Below are positions 58,431-64,000 of a stretch of 64,000 nucleotides of DNA, in pieces (position 1 is the stretch's first letter; each line of letters begins with the position of its first letter). This DNA is from CALNBC01 sp040768925 (GTDB lineage: Bacteria > Bacillota > Clostridia > Christensenellales > CALWSW01). The stretch spans positions 62,001-126,000 of the forward strand of contig JAXGLZ010000001.1 of assembly GCA_040768925.1 (NCBI GenBank), in the 5' to 3' direction. The position numbers were made by a program, and so were the translations under genes. A model generated the notes under the pieces. The model did not search any database. It was given only the letters and a program-made list of their open reading frames with translations, and had not been told where the DNA came from.

Positions 58431-60950
58431 TCAAAGATTCTCGTTCTTCATCGCGTCCGCCGTGTTCTCGCCCTTCAGCTTGCGGGTGGAATAGACCATC
58501 GTGGAAAACACCACGGCGAACACGCTGCCCACGGCGATGGCCACGCTCTCCCAGGGGAGGAAGAAGCCCGTGGCGTAGCCTTCGGAAACGCTCCTGTAAA
58601 TCAGCCAGGTAATTGCCGCGGCCGCGGGCAGGCCGAAGATCAGCCCCTTCATGCCGTACATCAGGCATTCGTAATGCATCATGCGGGAGAATTCCCGGTT
58701 CGTCATCCCCACAGAGCGCAGCATGGCAAATTCCCTGCGCCGAAGGCCGATATTCGTGGAGATCGTGTTGAACACGTTCGCCGCGGCGATCAGCGAAATC
58801 AGCACGATGAACCCGTAGGAAAACACGTTGATCACCGTGACCGTCGCCCGGTTTGTGTCCGAAAAATCGGCAAAGTCGATCAGCTGTTCCGTGGGAAGCG
58901 AAAGCGCCTTCAGCTCTTTTCGCATATCCTCCGCCGCGGCGGCGTGATCCGTAACCTTGAAGAAGAACATCGTGTCCGAACTGTCCTTCTCCCCCTCCAG
59001 CGCGGAATAGGGGTATACGATCATAAACGCCGCGTCCGCCCCCGTTCCGAAAGGGCCGCTTTCGGCTTCGGCAAAAATCGGGTATTCCGCCGTTTCGTCC
59101 GCCGAAACAAGGCTGCCGCCAACATCCTTCAGCACCGCGAAAACGTGGAACTTCTCCTCCGCCGGATCGTAGTACTTCATCGAATTGACCACCAGCCCGC
59201 CGCCGCTTTGCGGGTCTGTTCCGCTTTCCTTCGCAAGGCGGTCGTAGGAGGCCTGATCCGCGTAGATCACCCGGACCCCCACCTCGAAGGAATCGGTCGG
59301 CTCCCCGGGCTGCGCGTACTGCTCGGCGAACTGCCTGTACGCTTCCCCCAGTTTTTCGGCGGGCACCCGGACCGTCACGCCGTTCGCCGCCCAATAGCTT
59401 GCCTGCTCCACGCCCCCGACGGACGAAAGCCTGGCCAGCACCTCGTCCACGGGAACCGAAGCGTCGTTCGCCAGGGAATACCGAAGGTCAAAATCCCGCA
59501 CGTCCACCAAGTCGTTCGCGCTGCCCTGCAGATAGGCGCAGAAGCTGGAAGCGGCAATAAACAGCACAACGCTCATGAAAAGGGAGAAAACCGTCGCCCT
59601 GTACCTGCGCCTGCTGCGCTTGAAGTTCTTTCTGGCGATCATTCCGGGAAAGCCGAAGAGCGCAAACACCAGTTTTGAGGTTTTGACGTCCCGCTTTCTG
59701 ATGTTCACGTCCGCGGTCTGGCGAATCGCGTCGATCGCGGGCATTTTTGTGGCCCTTTTTGCCGGGATCCGGGCGGAGATCAGCACAGTGACCAGCCCCA
59801 GCCCGGCGGCGATGGCCAGCGCGGCAAAAGACGGCGCAAGGTGCAGCGTCGCGCCCATGCCGGCGCCCAGCATCGCCGCGAAGGAGGGCCAAAGAAGCCG
59901 CAGCGTCACGCCGATTCCCAAAAGCCCTGCCGCAAGGCCCAGGGGAATGCCGATCAGGGAGAGGGCCGCGGCTTCGAACATCACGCTGGCGCGGAGCTGC
60001 TTTCTTGTGGCCCCGATGGAGGAAAGCAGCCCGAACTGGCGGGTCCGTTCGCCGACGGAGATGGAAAACGCGTTGTAGATCAGCGAGATCGAAGCGACGA
60101 AGATGATCCCCGCGAGCACCGCCGCCAGGGAATTGAGCACGCGGTTGAAGCCGCCTTCACCGGAAGCGCCGTGCATCCGCAAAAGGTCGTAATTCGGGAT
60201 GAAGCTCTCCTCAAAAAGCTCGGTTTCCCAGAAGCTCTCGGCATCCTCGATGTGATTGAGCTTGATGTAAACGTCATAGCTGTCGTCCGCGCCGCCGTCT
60301 GTTAGGGTGAGCGCGGTATACCCCGGGGCGGAGAATTCCTCAAACGCCGGCCGGGCATAGGTCCCAACAACGGTGAAGAACCGGCTTTCCCGCTTTGCCC
60401 ATTCCTCCGCCGGGCCGGTTTCACCGTATTGAAAGCTGTTGTACTGGGTCAGCGTTTCGCCGAGCAGCGTTCTTTCCCCCAGATCAAGGGCCAGCTCGCT
60501 GCCCAGCTCATAGGTGATCCCCCCGTTTTCCGCCAGATGGTCCGGAAGGAGGATTTCTTTGCTGTTTGCCGGCATCCGGCCGGAGGTCAGCTTAACCGGC
60601 ATGTTGTTTGCAAAGCCTTCGTCCATCCCCGCGACGAAGAGATAGGGCTTATCGTCGTTCGCCGTTTTTTCCAGCCGGGCATACCCAAGGTTTTGGAGCG
60701 ACCAGGCGGATTGGACCCTTTCGTCCTTTTTCAGGGAATCGCCCTTTTCCCGGCTGAGGGAAATTCCGGCGACGTGCCAGTCCCCCGACGATTCCACCGC
60801 CATATCCACCATAAAGGTGTGCATGCTGGAAACCAGCGTCGTCACCGCGGTGAACATGGAGACGGAAAGGATGATCCCGACGATGGTGACGATGGTGCGC
60901 ACCTTGTTTTTTTTCAGGCTGCGCAGGGTGTATTTGCACAGGATGTTCAT
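58431..60950 (-). CDS. FtsX-like ABC transporter permease
   Basis: The 839-residue membrane protein begins MNILCKYTLRSLKKNKVRTIVTIVGIILSVSMFTAV, the start of a MacB/FtsX-type permease. A first large extracytoplasmic domain spans about residues 45-275. A membrane block follows with the FtsX motif SISVGERTRQFGLLSSIGATRKQLR. After a second set of helices and a second extracytoplasmic segment, a repeat FtsX motif (TNIGLRRREFAMLRSVGMTNREFSRMM) appears near the C-terminus. Two FtsX blocks and two loops suggest a lipoprotein- or peptide-handling exporter. Its start overlaps the ATPase stop by four bases. Confidence 0.9.
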   Translation of the reverse strand: MNILCKYTLRSLKKNKVRTIVTIVGIILSVSMFTAVTTLVSSMHTFMVDMAVESSGDWHVAGISLSREKGDSLKKDERVQSAWSLQNLGYARLEKTANDDKPYLFVAGMDEGFANNMPVKLTSGRMPANSKEILLPDHLAENGGITYELGSELALDLGERTLLGETLTQYNSFQYGETGPAEEWAKRESRFFTVVGTYARPAFEEFSAPGYTALTLTDGGADDSYDVYIKLNHIEDAESFWETELFEESFIPNYDLLRMHGASGEGGFNRVLNSLAAVLAGIIFVASISLIYNAFSISVGERTRQFGLLSSIGATRKQLRASVMFEAAALSLIGIPLGLAAGLLGIGVTLRLLWPSFAAMLGAGMGATLHLAPSFAALAIAAGLGLVTVLISARIPAKRATKMPAIDAIRQTADVNIRKRDVKTSKLVFALFGFPGMIARKNFKRSRRRYRATVFSLFMSVVLFIAASSFCAYLQGSANDLVDVRDFDLRYSLANDASVPVDEVLARLSSVGGVEQASYWAANGVTVRVPAEKLGEAYRQFAEQYAQPGEPTDSFEVGVRVIYADQASYDRLAKESGTDPQSGGGLVVNSMKYYDPAEEKFHVFAVLKDVGGSLVSADETAEYPIFAEAESGPFGTGADAAFMIVYPYSALEGEKDSSDTMFFFKVTDHAAAAEDMRKELKALSLPTEQLIDFADFSDTNRATVTVINVFSYGFIVLISLIAAANVFNTISTNIGLRRREFAMLRSVGMTNREFSRMMHYECLMYGMKGLIFGLPAAAAITWLIYRSVSEGYATGFFLPWESVAIAVGSVFAVVFSTMVYSTRKLKGENTADAMKNENL

Positions 60951-61630
60951 GGGCGGATCACCTCGTCGCGCACGATCTTTCCGTCGTCCAGGGCGATGAT
61001 CCTGTTCGCCTGGAGGGCGATGTTCTCGTCGTGGGTGATGATGATCAGCGTCTGGCCGTAGCGCTTGTTGGAAAGCTTCAAAAGCTCCACGATCTCCTGG
61101 CTGTTTTTGGAATCCAAATTGCCGGTGGGTTCGTCCGCCAGCACCACGGCGGGGGAATTCATCAGCGCCCGCCCGATGGAAACCCGCTGCTGCTGGCCGC
61201 CGGAAAGCTGGTTGGGCAGGTGGCGCTCCCGGCCCTTTAAGCCCAGGGTGCCGATCAATTCGCCCAGGCGCTGGTCGTTCACCTTCCTGCCGTCCATCAG
61301 CACGGGCATGGTGATGTTTTCCACCACGGTCATGACGGGGATCAGGTTGTAGAACTGGTAGATCAGCCCTACTTCCCGCCTTCTGAAGATCGCGAGCTGC
61401 TCGTCGTTCTGGGCGTAAACGTCCCGCCCTTCCACCAGCACGCGGCCGGAAGTCGGCTTATCCACACCGCCCAGCATGTGCAAAAGCGTGGATTTTCCCG
61501 AGCCGGACGGCCCGATGATCGCCAGGAATTCGCCTTTTTTGACCGAAAAGGACACGTCGTTCAGGGCGTAAACCGCGTTTTCCCCCGAGCCGTATACCTT
61601 TGAAAGATTCTCGGTCCTGAGTATTTCCAT
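60947..61630 (-). CDS. ABC transporter ATP-binding protein, MacB/LolD type
   Basis: The start is the ATG at 61630 (MEILRTENLSKVYGSGENAVYAL), with GGAGG nine bases upstream. The 227-residue ATPase has Walker A GPSGSGKST, the Q-loop region YQFYNLIPVMTVVENI, the signature LSGGQQQRVSIGRAL and Walker B VVLADEPTGNLDS. It powers the FtsX-like permease encoded next. The pair follows a two-component system, an arrangement used for antimicrobial-peptide detoxification or envelope stress. Confidence 0.94.
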   Translation of the reverse strand: MEILRTENLSKVYGSGENAVYALNDVSFSVKKGEFLAIIGPSGSGKSTLLHMLGGVDKPTSGRVLVEGRDVYAQNDEQLAIFRRREVGLIYQFYNLIPVMTVVENITMPVLMDGRKVNDQRLGELIGTLGLKGRERHLPNQLSGGQQQRVSIGRALMNSPAVVLADEPTGNLDSKNSQEIVELLKLSNKRYGQTLIIITHDENIALQANRIIALDDGKIVRDEVIRP

Positions 61631-61687
61631 CGTGATGATACCTCCGTTGGTTTTGCGTTGCGCATCCATCATACCCCTTCGATCTTA

Positions 61688-61705
61688 CCCCCAGGTGACC
61701 GGGGG
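61688..61705. promoter_or_regulatory. Inverted repeat before the ABC transporter genes
   Basis: CCCCC (61688-61692) and GGGGG (61701-61705) flank AGGTGACC, itself partly symmetric. The element lies between the two-component terminator and the ATPase start and could be a response-regulator operator. The promoter boxes around it are not clear. Confidence 0.35.
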
Positions 61706-61730
61706 ATTACAAAATCGTCATATTTGCCCC

Positions 61731-61759
61731 AAAAAACAAAAAGCCGCAAAAGAAGCGGC
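61731..61759 (-). terminator. Terminator after the two-component genes
   Basis: On the minus strand GCCGC (61755-61759) pairs with GCGGC (61743-61747), followed by TTTTTG and TTTTTT. Confidence 0.85.
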
Positions 61760-61799
61760 AAAAAACAGGCGCAAAAAACACCGGCGGCCACCCCCGCTT

Positions 61800-62807
61800 T
61801 TAAACGCAGCTTTTGTAAAACCGTATGGTGAACCGCGCCCCGCCTTCCCGGCCGCTCTCCGCCTTGATCGTGCCGTTCTGGGCGGAAATGATGCTGCGGG
61901 AAAGGGCAAGGCCGATCCCCGCGCTGCCTTGCGCCGCGCCGCTGCCGCGGTAGAACCGCTCAAACAGCCTTGTCAGCTCTTCCTTCGGAATTCCGGGGCC
62001 GCCGTCCTTGACCGTGAATTCGGAAAAAACGGCGTTTTCCCGCCAGGAGACGGAAATGCTCCCGCCCTTTGGCGTGTGCTCCATGCAGTTCTTCAAAACG
62101 TTGGCCAGGGCCTCGGCGGTCCAGGCCGCGTCGCCGAAAAAGGCCGCTTCATCGTCCCCCAAAAAGCGCAGCGACTGCTCCTTCATCTCCATGGGCACGG
62201 CCACCGCCGCGGCCGCCTTCCGGGCCACCGCGAAAAGGGGCACCCTTTCTTTTTTGAACGCGACCCTGCCCGCGTCCAGCCGGGCGAGCTTGAGCAGCGC
62301 CTCCACCAGCCACTCCATCCTGTCCGCCTGGCGTTCGAGCTGGCGCAAATGCTCCCGCCTGCGCCCTTCTTCCAGATCCTCCGCCTTTAAAAGGGAGATC
62401 AGCAGATTGATGCTGGTCAGCGGCGTCCTGAGCTGGTGCGAAATATCCGCCAGCGAATCGGCGAGCGCGTCCTTTTCCGCGCCCATGCTTTGTGCCTGGC
62501 CCACCAGCCTTGCGGTCAGCTTGGCGATCTCGTCCGAAAGGGCGGAAAGCTCCCCCTCCTTATAGGACGAAAGGTCGATGCTCCGCGTCCCGTGCAGCAG
62601 GGAATCCAGATCCGCGCAAAGGCCGGCGATCCGCCTGTACCGTTTCCATTCCGCCCAAAAATGCAGCGCCAGCGCCAGCAGCCAGACCGCCGCGGCAAAA
62701 ATCCCGAAGGCTGCCCCCCGGGAAAACCCCGCGGCCGCCAGGGCGGCTCCGATGAGCGCGCCGACCGCCGCGTCCCGCCGGATTTCCGGATTGCGGAAAA
62801 AGCCCAT
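61800..62807 (-). CDS. Sensor histidine kinase
   Basis: The 335-residue kinase has two short transmembrane helices in the first 50 residues with almost no outside loop. The phospho-acceptor H-box ADISHQLRTPLTSI has H124. An N-box is at NVLKNCMEHTPKGG, with DGGPGIPKEEL and AGIGLALSRSI ATP-lid motifs. The lack of a sensor domain resembles BceS-type kinases, which sense through a partner ABC transporter. That fits the ABC genes immediately downstream. It starts one base after the response-regulator stop. Confidence 0.93.
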   Translation of the reverse strand: MGFFRNPEIRRDAAVGALIGAALAAAGFSRGAAFGIFAAAVWLLALALHFWAEWKRYRRIAGLCADLDSLLHGTRSIDLSSYKEGELSALSDEIAKLTARLVGQAQSMGAEKDALADSLADISHQLRTPLTSINLLISLLKAEDLEEGRRREHLRQLERQADRMEWLVEALLKLARLDAGRVAFKKERVPLFAVARKAAAAVAVPMEMKEQSLRFLGDDEAAFFGDAAWTAEALANVLKNCMEHTPKGGSISVSWRENAVFSEFTVKDGGPGIPKEELTRLFERFYRGSGAAQGSAGIGLALSRSIISAQNGTIKAESGREGGARFTIRFYKSCV

Positions 62808-62808
62808 G

Positions 62809-63474
62809 CTAACCCTCCGCCCGGTAACCGACGCCCCGCACGGTCACGATCAGCTTCGGCAGGGCCGGGTCGTCCTCGATCTTTTCGCGCAGGCGCTTGA
62901 TATACACCGTCAGCGTGTTGTCGTTCACGAATTCGCCCCCGGCGTCCCAGATCTCCTCCATCAGGCGGGAGCGGGTCAGCACCAGGCCTTTGTTGTTCAT
63001 AAAAGCCAGCAGCAGCCTGTATTCCAACGCGGAAAGGTAAAGCTCCCTCCCCGCCTTTTTGGCCATGCCCCGGACCGGGTCCAAGGTCACGTCCCCCAGG
63101 GAAAGCGGCTGGCCGCCGCCGCTCCTTCGAAGCACGCTCCTGATGCGGGACAACAGCTCCCGGGGCCGGAAGGGCTTGGCAACGTAATCGTCCGCCCCCA
63201 TGTCCAGCCCGGCGACGACGCTGTATTCATCCCCCGAGGCGGTGACGAAGATCACCGGGATCCCCCGCTCCTTTGCCGGCGGGCAAAGGGAATAGCCGCT
63301 GCCGTCCGGCAGGGAAACGTCCAGCAAAGCAAGGTCGAACTCTTTGGCGGAGAGCTTTTCCAGGGCTTCTTTTTTCGTCCGGGCGGAGGAAACGGAAAAG
63401 CCCTCGGCCGAAAGATATTCCGTCAGCCCCGAGACGATCCCCTCGTCGTCCTCCACCAGCAGTATGCGATCCAT
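62809..63474 (-). CDS. OmpR-family response regulator
   Basis: The 221-residue protein has the receiver motif LLVEDDEG (D9, D10), phospho-acceptor D52 in LLDVSLPDGSG, and a KPFRP lysine. A winged-helix domain follows, with LSALEYRLLLAFMNNKGLVLTRSRLMEEIWD and VNDNTLTVYIKRLREKIEDDP. It is the partner of the next kinase and probably controls the ABC genes downstream. A C-x-P-P replaces the more usual residues after the phosphorylation loop (YSLCPPAKERG), with no obvious effect. Confidence 0.94.
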   Translation of the reverse strand: MDRILLVEDDEGIVSGLTEYLSAEGFSVSSARTKKEALEKLSAKEFDLALLDVSLPDGSGYSLCPPAKERGIPVIFVTASGDEYSVVAGLDMGADDYVAKPFRPRELLSRIRSVLRRSGGGQPLSLGDVTLDPVRGMAKKAGRELYLSALEYRLLLAFMNNKGLVLTRSRLMEEIWDAGGEFVNDNTLTVYIKRLREKIEDDPALPKLIVTVRGVGYRAEG

Positions 63475-63531
63475 GCAATCCCTCCGATTTCGTCGCGCCG
63501 GCGCCCGGCCGCCCTTTTGGCGGGCCGGGGT

Positions 63532-64000
63532 TCAGTCCCGGAATTCCTTCAACGAGACGCCGTAAACCCCGCAGAGCATCGCCGCGTAGCCTTCGATGCA
63601 AGAGAGCATCCCGTCCACGTTCACCCGCTCCTTCGGCTGGTGGGCCCAGCGCTCCTCCGCCGTGGAATAGCCGATGGTGGGAATGTTGCGGGCGCCCTTG
63701 GTAATGCTGCCGTCCGTCCCGAACTTCCAGTATTTTTCCTGGGGGTTCTGGCCGATCTCCCGCAGGGCTTTGAAGGAAGTTTCCACAAAGGGATTGTCCC
63801 GTTCGGTGATCCAGGCCGGGTGCTTGCGCTCCATATCCTTAGCGTAGCCGGTGTAGCAGGTGCGCTTCGTCGTCCTGGGGTAGACCTTGGCGGAAAACTC
63901 CGGGTCCCGGATTTTTTGCCTTTGGATGAAGGCTTCGATCTGCCCGACGCAGTCCGCCGTCGTCTTGGGCGGCAGATAGCGCCTGTCCACATAGATCCGG
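63532..64000 (-). CDS. M20-family metallopeptidase, YgeY-like (C-terminal part)
   Basis: Only the last 156 or so codons are in the window, and the frame is open to base 64000. The visible part reads RIYVDRRYLPPKTTADCVGQIEAF, then a CYTGYAKDMERKHPAWITERDNPFVETSFKALREIG segment. It ends with GTDGSITKGARNIPTIGYSTAEERWAHQPKERVNVDGML. This fits the YgeY-type hydrolases of the M20 family, where the late His-x-x-x-E region (AHQPKE) belongs to the metal site. The metal-binding N-terminal residues lie outside. It precedes the response regulator by 57 bases with no clear terminator. Confidence 0.85.
   Translation of the reverse strand, partial: RIYVDRRYLPPKTTADCVGQIEAFIQRQKIRDPEFSAKVYPRTTKRTCYTGYAKDMERKHPAWITERDNPFVETSFKALREIGQNPQEKYWKFGTDGSITKGARNIPTIGYSTAEERWAHQPKERVNVDGMLSCIEGYAAMLCGVYGVSLKEFRD

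Overview
The window is a GC-rich, tightly packed chromosomal segment. It most resembles a Bacillota (Clostridia-type) genome. The support is an S10-spc ribosomal cluster with a zinc-type S14, a PurR/GlmU/Prs/Pth/Mfd block in the Bacillus order, RqcP, a YacL-type PIN-TRAM protein, RadA next to a CarD-like factor, a SipW-type exported protein, many lipoproteins, and AT-rich sigma-A promoters. No rRNA, tRNA, insertion sequence, prophage or CRISPR array was seen. The exact taxon cannot be fixed from the sequence alone.

Bases 1-26350 hold the translation and transcription core, nearly all on the minus strand. In transcription order it runs rpoB, rpoC, an unknown cysteine-rich membrane protein, rpsL, rpsG, fusA, tuf, then the S10-spc cluster from rpsJ to secY, which runs off the window edge. 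Two tandem paralogous secreted proteins on the plus strand (10787-13176) split tuf from rpsJ. Sigma-A promoters are readable before rpoB, rpsL, fusA and rpsJ.

Bases 26500-31200 are an accessory patch of exported proteins: an FMN/FAD lipoprotein reductase, a short secreted protein, a large lipoprotein and a possible lipoprotein remnant. It ends in an untranslated stretch packed with perfect hairpins (30894-31194). Bases 31200-39450 hold a thioesterase, yacL, carD, radA, a membrane-anchored propeller-like protein, a fused ispDF, rqcP and murC, all minus strand.

Bases 39600-49680 are plus strand: purR (with a likely autoregulatory PurBox pair), a GlmU lacking its acetyltransferase half, prs, pth, mfd and two parvulin-type foldase lipoproteins whose catalytic domain carries a long helical insertion.

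Bases 49800-57460 hold ahcY, a MIF-like tautomerase and a minus-strand catabolic operon (DapA-family aldolase, deoC, a short-chain dehydrogenase, an FGGY kinase). The operon is divergent from a DeoR/SorC-type regulator, and the region between them carries repeated operator half-sites. A SipW-type exported protein follows. The window ends with a two-component system plus ABC transporter (response regulator, kinase, ATPase, FtsX-like permease) and the 3' part of an M20-family peptidase.
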